A program made the position numbers and the translations under genes. DNA of 27,107 nt from JBNJGT01 sp964473285 (GTDB lineage Archaea; Nanobdellota; Nanobdellia; Woesearchaeales; JACJVW01). Positions 1-6,777 of this stretch are shown in pieces. The notes below the pieces were generated by a model. It was not told the origin of the DNA, ran no database searches, and saw nothing but the letters and a program-made list of their open reading frames with translations. The stretch is taken from contig CAYYOI010000021.1 in NCBI GenBank assembly GCA_964473285.1, positions 1 to 27,107 on the forward strand, written 5' to 3'. How positions within the stretch are numbered: position 1 is the stretch's first letter; each line of letters starts with the position of its first letter.

Positions 1-13
1 TTGCTAACTTTCC

Positions 14-42
14 TTAGGCTGGAAGCCTAAAGCAGATTTTTT
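14..42 (+). terminator. Hairpin plus T-run, possible terminator of an upstream gene
   Basis: A perfect 7-bp inverted repeat, TTAGGCT (14-20) and AGCCTAA (24-30), encloses a 3-nt loop. The outer bases TGCT (2-5) and AGCA (31-34) can extend it across a bulge. A T-run follows at 37-42. This resembles an intrinsic terminator for a gene cut off by the window edge. Archaea usually terminate on T-runs without needing the hairpin, so the role is inferred. Confidence 0.4.
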
Positions 43-114
43 AGAAAAACTCTCTGAAAGATTTTCAATGAAATGACCTGAAAGCTTTTTAATGATACAC
101 GCTTTATCAAGGGT

Positions 115-591
115 ATGAAAGAATTCATTGATTCGCTGGTTTCGCAATACGGATATCCTTTTGACTATGATCGGATGTGTAATGATAAGAACATAAGATA
201 TTTTGAATCAGATTTCATAGTGGTGCCTTTCACACAGATATGCGAAGGTTACGAGATATTCAACCATGATTTCTCTGATGACAGGATTAAAGAATATTTC
301 AAGCTGCATGAGTTCGGACATGCTCTCCTGGGGCATACAAAAGCTGATGAGGATCAGGCAAATGCTTTTGCAGGAGCTTTTTTTGATAATATTGAGGGGA
401 TAATAAAAGAGGCAAGAGAGGAGATTCTCTCAAAGGAAGAGGTCATTATCATGATAAAGAGGCCTGACGTATATGAAAGGGTAATAAATGATATAAGGGA
501 GGGTGAACCAACCCATCCTAGATCCCAAATGCATTATCAAACTCCCGCATCTCCCGGATCTTATTCAGGAAGTGGGATCCCTTCTCTGTAA
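115..591 (+). CDS. ImmA/IrrE-like (DUF955) zinc metalloprotease domain protein
   Basis: The 158-aa product carries HEFGHALLGH at about residues 65-74, the HExxH zinc-protease motif. It is followed by EDQANAFAGAF, matching the family pattern in which an acidic residue before AN.FA gives the third zinc ligand. ImmA/IrrE peptidases typically cleave a partner XRE-type repressor. None is visible here, but the window begins just upstream. No Shine-Dalgarno precedes the ATG. A weak TATA-like stretch at about 84-95 would make the transcript leaderless. The last 24 codons (a Pro/Ser/Gly-rich tail) lie antisense to the convergent winged-helix gene, a 74-bp overlap, so the original stop may have been lost. 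The family call is fairly sure; the substrate is unknown. Confidence 0.75.
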   Translation: MKEFIDSLVSQYGYPFDYDRMCNDKNIRYFESDFIVVPFTQICEGYEIFNHDFSDDRIKEYFKLHEFGHALLGHTKADEDQANAFAGAFFDNIEGIIKEAREEILSKEEVIIMIKRPDVYERVINDIREGEPTHPRSQMHYQTPASPGSYSGSGIPSL

Positions 592-790
592 GGGTGATGT
601 ATTCATTCTTCTTTTCCTTGACTCGTTCAATAACCTGTTTTGCAAGGAGATCATCAAGATAGAGACTCATCTGCTTATGAGAAAGATTGGCTTTATACAT
701 AAGATGCGTGGGTTTTATGTATCCTCCCTTGCGTTGGATAGCCAGTAACATATCATATATTATGTCAGTGCGACTTCTTTTTTTTGCCAT
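518..790 (-). CDS. Sso10a-type winged-helix DNA-binding protein (COG3432-like)
   Basis: This 90-aa basic protein has the layout of archaeal Sso10a/COG3432 winged helices. It starts with an RSRTDIIYDML helix, then IKPTHLMYKANLSHKQM as the helix-turn-helix, then LDDLLAKQVIERV and a wing with ITLTEKGSHFL. Such proteins are small transcription regulators or chromatin-like DNA binders. It overlaps the upstream membrane protein gene by 26 bp in another frame, so the two are probably translated from one transcript. Its 3' end overlaps the convergent metalloprotease gene by 74 bp. The target is unknown; regulation of its own membrane partner is an inference from the coupling. Confidence 0.8.
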   Translation of the reverse strand: MAKKRSRTDIIYDMLLAIQRKGGYIKPTHLMYKANLSHKQMSLYLDDLLAKQVIERVKEKKNEYITLTEKGSHFLNKIREMREFDNAFGI

Positions 791-1478
791 TGTATAATAC
801 CGTGAAAAATGTTATGAGTAATATGAAATATCCGAAGAACTGGATGATCTCTGCTGCGACGTAGTATAAGGGATTAGTCTGGAAAATGAAGATGGCCTGG
901 CTTAATGCAATTATGAAAAAACTGATCATGAGATTTCTTGTAGTGATTAACCTGTTTCTCAGATAAATCTGGTAATATCTCCAGGTCATGAGTAGCAGAA
1001 GAACAAGTGAGGCCAAGTGGAATGCGAAGAAACTATTGTGGCTGAAATATGTTATCATGAAAAAGAGGAAAAGGATTATCACTGTGTCTGAAAGCGCTTT
1101 TTTCTCCTGGTAGACTGAGTAAAGGAAGTAAAGCCCTGCAAGATGAGCGAAGCGGTAAAAAGAGAAGCCTAATGCAAACATTATATAAGACAGGCGAATA
1201 CCCTGGAATGTGTTATCTGCAACTGCTGCAACAACTTCTATCTCGCGGAGGTGAAGAAGCTGATAGTAGTAGATCACTACATAGGTCATTATCTTTGCAA
1301 GAAATGATGCGGCAAGAAGTGAAAATGATACTGCCATTAGCTTGTGCTCAGTCCTCTTGTTTATCCTGTAGAACTGAAAGGTTACTGCTGCGATTGCAAA
1401 AAGCGCGAAGAAACTTACAAGATCTATAAGCAGGTCCTTTCCCAAAAACCATTGGGGACTGAAAACAAAGCTTGCCAT
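765..1478 (-). CDS. Polytopic membrane protein, about seven TM helices, function unknown
   Basis: The 237-aa protein is almost entirely hydrophobic helices separated by short basic loops. About seven segments are visible, from near residue 15 (LIDLVSFFALFAIAAVTF) to the end (FILLITFFTVLYNG). Its C-terminus is a KKKKSH basic tail. No enzymatic motif was recognised. A TATA-like element on the minus strand at about 1501-1508 sits 27 bp before the ATG, suggesting a leaderless transcript. The gene overlaps the winged-helix gene downstream by 26 bp. A membrane protein followed by a small winged-helix regulator suggests a sensor/regulator pair, but this is inference. Confidence 0.75.
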   Translation of the reverse strand: MASFVFSPQWFLGKDLLIDLVSFFALFAIAAVTFQFYRINKRTEHKLMAVSFSLLAASFLAKIMTYVVIYYYQLLHLREIEVVAAVADNTFQGIRLSYIMFALGFSFYRFAHLAGLYFLYSVYQEKKALSDTVIILFLFFMITYFSHNSFFAFHLASLVLLLLMTWRYYQIYLRNRLITTRNLMISFFIIALSQAIFIFQTNPLYYVAAEIIQFFGYFILLITFFTVLYNGKKKKSH

Positions 1479-1883
1479 ACCTTTAACAATGCTTACAAAT
1501 TTAAAAAACTTGTGAATGAGAATTCAAAGACTGAAAAAAAAGACATCATGCCCGATATATAGTCTTTCACCATGAACACCTCGAAGCGAGCCTTTCATAA
1601 ACTAATTTATGTACTTAAGTCACAATCTTACTTTTAGCTATCCACATACAAATAGTAAAAAGTTTTATATATAACAGAGGTTTACTTATTCTTATGACTC
1701 ACAAAAGTGATTGTCGGTGGCGTCTGTGAATTATTTCTGGATTTAACTAGATTCAAAAGTGCAAGAGGGATATGGCGTATTTTTTAATCCTTAGTCAAAA
1801 GTTTTAACTTTTGATTTACTATAAATTAATCTTTTACACTAGATGGATTACTAAAAAAATATATCAGAAAAGGAGGTCATACT
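1479..1883. other. 405-bp intergenic region between divergent genes
   Basis: This gap holds the leaderless-type promoter of the membrane protein gene (minus strand, TATA about 1501-1508). On the plus strand it holds two TATA-like elements, 1663-1674 and about 1818-1828. It also has three CAAAAGT words (1702-1708, 1754-1760, 1796-1802), the last within a perfect inverted repeat. An 11-codon ORF, MTHKSDCRWRL, spans 1694-1729. No tRNA or clear structured RNA was recognised; CTCG-AAG-CGAG near 1580-1590 is too short to call. Confidence 0.6.
1796..1828 (+). promoter_or_regulatory. trpB promoter with adjoining palindrome (possible operator)
   Basis: CAAAAGTT-TT-AACTTTTG at 1796-1813 is a perfect inverted repeat with 8-bp arms. 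It abuts a TATA-like element, ACTATAAATTAAT, centred near 1823. A start site about 25 bp downstream gives a leader of about 35 nt that carries a strong Shine-Dalgarno (AAGGAGGT, 1870-1877) before the ATG at 1884. A palindrome over the TFB-recognition region is where a repressor or activator could act. It does not resemble the TGTACA box of the methanogen regulator TrpY. Confidence 0.5.
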
Positions 1884-3029
1884 ATGTCAAAAAAATATTT
1901 TGGAGAATACGGAGGACAATATGTCCCGGAAAAACTAATGCCATACCTGAATGAGCTTGAAGAGGAATATGAAAACCTTAAAGGAACAGAATTCAATAAG
2001 AATTTTGAAAAATTATGCAGAGAATTTGTTGGAAGGCCAAGTCCTTTGTACCTTGCAGAAAGACTGAGCGATAAGGCAGGGTGCAAAGTCTATCTCAAGA
2101 GAGAAGACCTGAACCATACAGGGGCGCACAAAATAAATAACACAATAGGACAGGCTCTACTTGCAAAAGAGATGGGAAAGACAGAGATCATAGCAGAGAC
2201 AGGGGCAGGACAGCATGGTGTTGCAACTGCAACCGTTGCTGCAATGCTTGATATGAAATGCAAGGTATTCATGGGAGAGAAGGACACTAAGAAACAACTA
2301 ATGAATGTTTACCGAATGAAGCTTTTGGGAGCAGAAGTTGTGACAGTTAAAACAGGAGGAAGAGTTTTGAAGGATGCTGTTGATGAAGCTATCTCATACC
2401 TGGTAAAAAACCAAAAGGTATTCTATCTTTTGGGAAGTGTGGTTGGACCCCACCCATACCCGACCATGGTAAGGGACTTCCAGAGAATAATAGGTGATGA
2501 GGCAAAAGAACAGATTCTTGAGAAGGAGGGAAAGATGCCTGATTATCTTGTTGCATGCGTAGGTGGAGGAAGCAATGCAATGGGCCTTTTCTATCCTTTC
2601 CTGAATGATGGTATCAGGATGCTTGCTGTAGAACCTGCAGGAAAAGGCCTTGACACAGGGGAACATGCTGCATCATTACTGAAAGGAACACCAGGAATCC
2701 TGCATGGTTTCAAAAGTTATCTCCTTCAGGATGAGAAAGGTGAACCTTTAGAGGTGCATTCCATTGCATCAGGCCTTGATTATCCTGGAGTCGGACCGGA
2801 ACACTGCATGTTAAAGGATCAGAAAAAAATAATCCCTGTGTCTGTCACAGACAAGGAGGCAATCGAAGGATTCAAGGAACTTTGCAGGCTTGAAGGGATA
2901 ATCCCTGCCCTGGAATCAAGTCATGCAGTTGCATATGTTTTGAAAACTGAATTCAAGCCAGAAGATATTGTCATACTGAACCTTTCAGGAAGAGGTGATA
3001 AGGATGTGGATACGATGATGTCCATTTAA
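1884..3029 (+). CDS. trpB: Tryptophan synthase beta chain
   Basis: TrpB condenses indole with L-serine to give tryptophan, using pyridoxal phosphate. The 381-aa product is of normal length. It shows the TrpB1 start GEYGGQYVPEKLMPYL and the HTGAHKINN motif with the PLP lysine at residue 83. The AETGAGQHG loop has the catalytic Glu near 105, GGGSNAMG binds the phosphate, and LSGRGDKD closes the protein. A textbook ribosome site, AAGGAGGT, fixes the start. No trpA or other trp gene is in the window, so it may use indole from outside or be an orphan salvage enzyme. The upstream palindrome suggests regulation. Confidence 0.96.
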   Translation: MSKKYFGEYGGQYVPEKLMPYLNELEEEYENLKGTEFNKNFEKLCREFVGRPSPLYLAERLSDKAGCKVYLKREDLNHTGAHKINNTIGQALLAKEMGKTEIIAETGAGQHGVATATVAAMLDMKCKVFMGEKDTKKQLMNVYRMKLLGAEVVTVKTGGRVLKDAVDEAISYLVKNQKVFYLLGSVVGPHPYPTMVRDFQRIIGDEAKEQILEKEGKMPDYLVACVGGGSNAMGLFYPFLNDGIRMLAVEPAGKGLDTGEHAASLLKGTPGILHGFKSYLLQDEKGEPLEVHSIASGLDYPGVGPEHCMLKDQKKIIPVSVTDKEAIEGFKELCRLEGIIPALESSHAVAYVLKTEFKPEDIVILNLSGRGDKDVDTMMSI

Positions 3030-3070
3030 AAGCCTTATGAAAGAAAAATATAGAGAATATCTTCACAGGG

Positions 3071-3107
3071 TATTTATAAAACAAAAACCTTAAGGGGATT
3101 GAGGTGA
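3071..3107 (+). promoter_or_regulatory. Promoter and ribosome site of a small ORF
   Basis: A TATA-like element, TATTTATAAA (3071-3080), lies about 26 bp before the expected start site near 3101. The strong Shine-Dalgarno GAGGTGA (3101-3107) ends 5 nt before the ATG at 3113. The pair makes the 31-codon ORF credible as a separately expressed gene. Confidence 0.5.
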
Positions 3108-3112
3108 TAGAC

Positions 3113-3208
3113 ATGCGGGTACCAGGCCATTTCAAGGGATTAAGCAGGCAAGAGATCGATTTTTTGCTTGAAAAAGAGAAATACCTGAAACTAAGAGAAA
3201 ACTTATAA
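3113..3208 (+). CDS. Small ORF, 31 aa, function unknown
   Basis: The ORF encodes a 31-residue charged peptide beginning MRVPGHFKGLSRQEIDFLLE. It likely folds as an N-terminal turn followed by one amphipathic helix rich in Lys, Glu and Leu. Support is its own TATA element and a strong Shine-Dalgarno (GAGGTGA) five bases before the ATG, which many longer genes here lack. No signal peptide, Cys pair or known motif is seen. Its last codons contain the TATA box of the ychF gene that follows. I do not recognise a family; conservation in relatives would settle whether it is real. Confidence 0.5.
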   Translation: MRVPGHFKGLSRQEIDFLLEKEKYLKLRENL

Positions 3209-3210
3209 AC
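3201..3210 (+). promoter_or_regulatory. TATA box of ychF, leaderless type
   Basis: ACTTATAAAC is centred about 26 bp before the ychF ATG at 3232. The interval is pyrimidine-rich with no Shine-Dalgarno, so transcription probably begins at the start codon. The element lies inside the last codons of the preceding small ORF. Confidence 0.45.
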
Positions 3211-3231
3211 AAACCCTGTTTTTTTTCTTTC

Positions 3232-4413
3232 ATGCTAATAGGTATAGTAGGAAAACCTAACTGTGGAAAGTCGACTTTTTTCAAGGCAAGCACATTGATG
3301 AATGTGGAGATTGCTAATTATCCTTTTGCAACAATCAAACCAAATCAGGGGGTTGGGTTCGTGCGGGTTGAATGCGTATGCAAGGAATTCGAGCAAACCT
3401 GTAATCCCCGCGAAGGGTTCAGTGTAGATGGGACACGCTTTGTCCCTGTGAATATAATTGATGTTGCAGGGCTTGTTCCAGGGGCTTATGAGGGAAAAGG
3501 GATGGGTAACCAGTTCCTTGATGACTTGCGACAGGCAGACTGCCTTATCCATGTCATAGATGCAAGCGGCGGAACAAACGAGAAAGGAGAGCCTGTAGAG
3601 GCTGGAAGCTATGACCCTGGAGAAGACATAAGGTTTCTTGACCATGAGCTTGACATGTGGTACATGGGGATATTCAAAAGGGTATGGGATAAATTCTCAA
3701 GGACAATCAGGCAGGAGCAGGCTGACCCAGCTAAAGCTATAGCAAAACAGTTCTCAGGGCTTGGAGTGACAGAGGACCTTGTGAAGGAAACTTTTGCAAG
3801 ACTAAAACTGCCGCAGGATCTTACTGCATGGAGTGATGAGAACCTGAAAGCTGTTGTTACTGAGTTTCGAAAAGCAACAAAACCGATGGTTATAGCTGCA
3901 AACAAGGTAGATACAGATACAGGAAAAAAGAACCTGAAAAACCTGAAAGAAAGGTTTCCTGAACATAAGATCATAGGATGCTCTGCTGAATCTGAACTTG
4001 CATTGAAGGAAGCTGCAAAGCATGGATTAATAGGATATATTCCAGGAGACAAGAGTTTTAGTGAAAAAGGAGAACTTACAGATGCCCAGAATAAAGGGCT
4101 GGAATTCATATCATCAATGCTTAAAGAACAGGGCGAGACAGGAGTCCAGAAGATACTTGATGCAGCAGTCTTTGATGTGTTGGGATTCATTGCAATCTTT
4201 CCGGGAGGGGTCAACCGCCTTACTGATTCTGATGGAAATGTCTTGCCTGATTGCTTTCTGATGCCTGCAAATACAACTGCGCTTGATTTTGCTTACAGGC
4301 TGCACACTGATTTTGGGAAGAATTTTATCAAGGCTCTTGATGTGAGAACAAAGAAACCTGTGGCAAAGGATCAGGTACTTAAGCATAGGGATATACTGGA
4401 GATCAAGACCTGA
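3232..4413 (+). CDS. ychF: OBG-family GTPase YchF, archaeal (Ygr210-like) type
   Basis: This is a translation-associated P-loop NTPase of the OBG/YchF family; bacterial and human members bind ribosomes and prefer ATP. The 393-aa protein has the G1 loop GKPNCGKS (7-14), DVAGLVPGAYEGKGMGNQFL as G3 and switch II, and ANKVD as G4. A C-terminal TGS domain (about 325-393) contains ANTTALDFAYRLHTDFGKNF and ends in KHRDILEIKT. The start follows a TATA box by 26 bp without a Shine-Dalgarno. The gene ends 11 bp inside the convergent Zn-ribbon gene. Family assignment is secure; the exact cellular role in archaea is not. Confidence 0.95.
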   Translation: MLIGIVGKPNCGKSTFFKASTLMNVEIANYPFATIKPNQGVGFVRVECVCKEFEQTCNPREGFSVDGTRFVPVNIIDVAGLVPGAYEGKGMGNQFLDDLRQADCLIHVIDASGGTNEKGEPVEAGSYDPGEDIRFLDHELDMWYMGIFKRVWDKFSRTIRQEQADPAKAIAKQFSGLGVTEDLVKETFARLKLPQDLTAWSDENLKAVVTEFRKATKPMVIAANKVDTDTGKKNLKNLKERFPEHKIIGCSAESELALKEAAKHGLIGYIPGDKSFSEKGELTDAQNKGLEFISSMLKEQGETGVQKILDAAVFDVLGFIAIFPGGVNRLTDSDGNVLPDCFLMPANTTALDFAYRLHTDFGKNFIKALDVRTKKPVAKDQVLKHRDILEIKT

Positions 4414-4774
4414 AACTCTTTGATATGTCAACGTAATACTTGCCGTCCTCAAGCCTGAACACAAGAGGCTCGCGCTTGAAAAGATGGGAAAGGTCAAGTT
4501 CGTACTTGCCTGGCTTAAGAACTCTTATTGCTTCAAGATCAAGAATTACAGGTGCATCTGAATCTATCTGATTTCCTATGAGATCATAGATATCTTCTTC
4601 TATCTGTTTCTTCTCATTATCACTTAGCTTGATGCTGTCAGCGACTTTCTTTGCTTCCTCAAGCTTCTCTTTCTTGACGAAGAAAAACATCTTGCAGCCG
4701 CAACTACAGCCTTGGAGAATCTCTTTTGCTCCATCATCATACATTCGTGAACAACGTACACATTGATGCGGCAT
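4403..4774 (-). CDS. oapC: Zn-ribbon protein, OapC-like (DUF2072)
   Basis: The 123-aa protein opens with a zinc ribbon: CVRC at residues 5-8, then CSCGC at about 23-27. A charged helical region (about 34-66) follows, and a beta-rich C-terminus with GKYELDLSHLFKREPLVFRLEDGKYYVDI. This matches the archaeal Zn-ribbon family named origin-associated protein C from its conserved neighbourhood near replication genes. It is the last gene of a tight minus-strand operon: one base separates it from the OapB-like gene, which overlaps the GTPase gene. The biochemical function is unknown; the name is from context and my recall of the family. These are not the bacterial OLE-RNA proteins that share the Oap names. 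Confidence 0.75.
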   Translation of the reverse strand: MPHQCVRCSRMYDDGAKEILQGCSCGCKMFFFVKKEKLEEAKKVADSIKLSDNEKKQIEEDIYDLIGNQIDSDAPVILDLEAIRVLKPGKYELDLSHLFKREPLVFRLEDGKYYVDISKSFRS

Positions 4775-4775
4775 T

Positions 4776-5150
4776 TTATTTTTTCTTTTTTTCCTGTGTC
4801 AGGAGCTCAATCTTGGAGGGGTTTTTCTTTATCTCCTTGACGACTGAGGCCGGACCTATTATTGTCATGCCCTGGCGATCCCCTAAAAGAAGATTGCTCA
4901 GCAGTTTCCTGAATGCTCCCGTGGAATCACCCGGGTCGATGGTTGCAATCTCTATACCTGTAAAATCTGCATTTATCTCTTCCATTGTAGCTTTTATCAG
5001 CTCTTTCTCCTCGTCACGCTTAAGCCTTCCCTGGAGAAGAACTATCTTATCTTCCTTGGAGATAGTCAAGAGTTTACGTATGCGGCCTACTGAACTCAAA
5101 TGTTCGATCTCACTGTATGGTACAATTTGTAAAGTAATCATGGTCTTCAT
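4776..5150 (-). CDS. oapB: OapB-like protein (DUF2073), function unknown
   Basis: The 124-aa product has alternating strands and helices without an obvious catalytic motif: MITLQIVPYSEIE, VGRIRKLLTISKEDKIVLLQGRL, FTGIEIATIDPG, GMTIIGPASVVKEIKK. It ends in a lysine-rich tail. Length and position between an Era-like GTPase and a Zn-ribbon protein match the archaeal origin-associated protein B family. Its ATG overlaps the GTPase stop by 4 bp, so translation is likely coupled. The family call rests mainly on the conserved three-gene order; the role is not established. Confidence 0.7.
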   Translation of the reverse strand: MKTMITLQIVPYSEIEHLSSVGRIRKLLTISKEDKIVLLQGRLKRDEEKELIKATMEEINADFTGIEIATIDPGDSTGAFRKLLSNLLLGDRQGMTIIGPASVVKEIKKNPSKIELLTQEKKKK

Positions 5151-5779
5151 CTCGCGATCTTGAAAAGGGTTTCATAGAAATCATTCATGTGATTCCCGTA
5201 CTTGGCTGAAACACCCACCACTTCATATTGGGGAAAGGCGTCCTTAACCCTTTCAAGCTTTGCTTTCTTCAGGTCGACCTTGTTTGCAACTATCAGGACA
5301 GGGATGTCACGGGCCTGTAGGTTTCCTATGATAGTTATGTTAACCTGGCTCATTGGGTCTATTGTGGAATCCAGGACAATTATGACAAGGTCCATGTTAT
5401 CCAGCCACTTGATGGCATCGATTATCCCTTTGGTGGCCTCCTTTGCACGGGCCTTGGATTCGTCCTCATCCATTCCTTTCTTCACGAAATCTTCATAGTC
5501 TATCCTGGTTGCAATACCAGGGGTATCAACAAGATTGAAGGTCAGCTCCCTTCCCTTTGACTTGATGCTGACCTGCTCTTTTATCTGGATCTCACGGGTC
5601 TCGTGGGCTACATTGGATGTTGAACCCATCTCTTCACCAAGCCAGTCCTTACAGATCTGGTTTGCAAGGGTTGTCTTCCCTCCATTAGGAGGGCCATATA
5701 GCCCTAGCTTGACGTGTTTCTTCTTCTTGAAGATATTTAGCATGAATTTATTCATCAATCGCCTAAATGTTTTGATCAT
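5147..5779 (-). CDS. oapA: Era-like GTPase, OapA-like
   Basis: This is a compact 210-aa GTPase. After a basic N-terminus it has G1 GPPNGGKTTLA (about 29-39), a switch I Thr region, G3 DTPG, G4 NKVD and G5 SAK near the end. Archaeal members of this Era-like family are encoded with the DUF2073 and Zn-ribbon genes, as here, which suggests a shared task; links to replication origins and translation have been proposed from gene context. A TATA-like element at about 5814-5826 on the minus strand and the Shine-Dalgarno GGTGGT just before the ATG mark it as the first gene of the operon. The G-domain is certain; the pathway is not. Confidence 0.8.
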   Translation of the reverse strand: MIKTFRRLMNKFMLNIFKKKKHVKLGLYGPPNGGKTTLANQICKDWLGEEMGSTSNVAHETREIQIKEQVSIKSKGRELTFNLVDTPGIATRIDYEDFVKKGMDEDESKARAKEATKGIIDAIKWLDNMDLVIIVLDSTIDPMSQVNITIIGNLQARDIPVLIVANKVDLKKAKLERVKDAFPQYEVVGVSAKYGNHMNDFYETLFKIAR

Positions 5780-6060
5780 ATAACCACCACTGCTGAATTT
5801 TAGGGATTCACTGTGTTTAAATAATTTTCTATGCTAGACAGTTAAGAGCCAGGTTTGAATATAAAGATAATTTCTAATTTTAATAATTTTTGAGGGATAT
5901 TTTTTTCTTTTTTTGTATTTTTATGTAAATATTTGGATTTTTAAAGTTCAATTAGCTACTTTTTGTTATAATAATCCATATTTTTGATTTTATCTATACT
6001 TTAAAGGCAATATTAGAAATTGTAGAAAAGCTTTTATATTCTTAGGATAAAATTATTTAC
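5780..6060. promoter_or_regulatory. AT-rich divergent promoter region (oapA and rsmI)
   Basis: This 281-bp gap is much richer in A+T than the genes around it. On the minus strand, TTTAAATAA near 5814-5826 and GGTGGT before the ATG serve the oapA operon. On the plus strand, CTTTTATATT (6031-6040) lies 25 bp before the rsmI ATG, with no Shine-Dalgarno, so rsmI is probably leaderless. The middle (about 5850-6000) is T/A tracts with no ORF or RNA that I recognise. Confidence 0.5.
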
Positions 6061-6726
6061 ATGCTTTACCTGGTACCTACACCCATCGGCAATAGGGAGG
6101 ATATAACCTATAGGGCTGTAAGGATAATGGGAGAAGCAGACCTTGTTGCTTGTGAAGATACAAGAAGGACGGGATTGCTCCTGAAGCATCACGGGATAAA
6201 AAACAAGCTTGAGTCATTCCATGAGCATAACGAAAAGAGAAAGATCCCAAGACTCATGCAGCTATTGAGGGATGGAAAGACTATTGCCCTTGTAACTGAT
6301 TCAGGGATGCCTTCAATATCAGACCCAGGAGTCACGCTTGTACGCGCATGCAGGAAAGAAGGGATTGAAGTAAGTGCCCTTCCTGGACCAAGCGCATTTG
6401 TCACAGCGATCTCAGGATCAGGGTTTCCTACCCATGCAGTAAGTTTCTATGGGTTTGTGCCAAAAAAACAAGGGAGGCGAGAGGAGTTTTTCCGAGCTCT
6501 AAAGGACAGGCAGGAAACCATCACATGCTATGAATCACCATATCGAATACAAAAGACACTTGCAATAATAGAGAAACATTTGCCGGAATGGCAAGTATGC
6601 GTGTGCAGGGAGATATCAAAAAGATTTGAGGAATATGCAATAGGCACAGCAGCTGAGTTGCAGGATAAGATAAAGCCAAAAGGAGAATTTGTGCTGGTAT
6701 TACACTCGCAGGGAATGGCCTCCTGA
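6061..6726 (+). CDS. rsmI: 16S rRNA (cytidine-1402-2'-O)-methyltransferase RsmI
   Basis: RsmI 2'-O-methylates C1402 (E. coli numbering) in the decoding centre using S-adenosylmethionine. The 221-aa product shows the family signatures in order: VPTPIGNREDITYRA at the start, CEDTRRTGLLLKHH, FHEHNEKRK, VTDSGMPSISDPG (usually D-A-G-T-P), LPGPSAFVTAISGSG, FYGFVPKK and YESPYR. Bacterial RsmI has about 280 residues; this one keeps the methylase core but lacks the C-terminal extension. RsmI is a bacterial enzyme, so its presence beside archaeal genes suggests transfer. Transcription is probably leaderless, from a TATA box 25 bp upstream. Confidence 0.93.
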   Translation: MLYLVPTPIGNREDITYRAVRIMGEADLVACEDTRRTGLLLKHHGIKNKLESFHEHNEKRKIPRLMQLLRDGKTIALVTDSGMPSISDPGVTLVRACRKEGIEVSALPGPSAFVTAISGSGFPTHAVSFYGFVPKKQGRREEFFRALKDRQETITCYESPYRIQKTLAIIEKHLPEWQVCVCREISKRFEEYAIGTAAELQDKIKPKGEFVLVLHSQGMAS

Positions 6727-6767
6727 CGCTACCCCCCCAGGATATTCGTTCTTTGGGGGCCATTTCC
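6712..6767 (+). other. Extended imperfect stem-loop between rsmI and the Lrp gene
   Basis: GGAATGGCC (6712-6720, the last codons of rsmI) pairs with GGCCATTTCC (6758-6767) with one bulged T. A C-run at 6732-6738 can pair further with the G-run at 6755-6757. The element is unusually G/C-rich for the region, lacks a T-run, and ends 10 bp before the Lrp-type ATG. It may separate or process the two transcripts; the function is unproven. Confidence 0.4.
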
Positions 6768-6777
6768 TACCCCTACA

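Noticed and set aside
1700..1735. Possible box C/D small RNA upstream of trpB
   Set aside because: The GTGATT and GTCTGTGA strings do not give acceptable C and D boxes, and no terminal stem was found.
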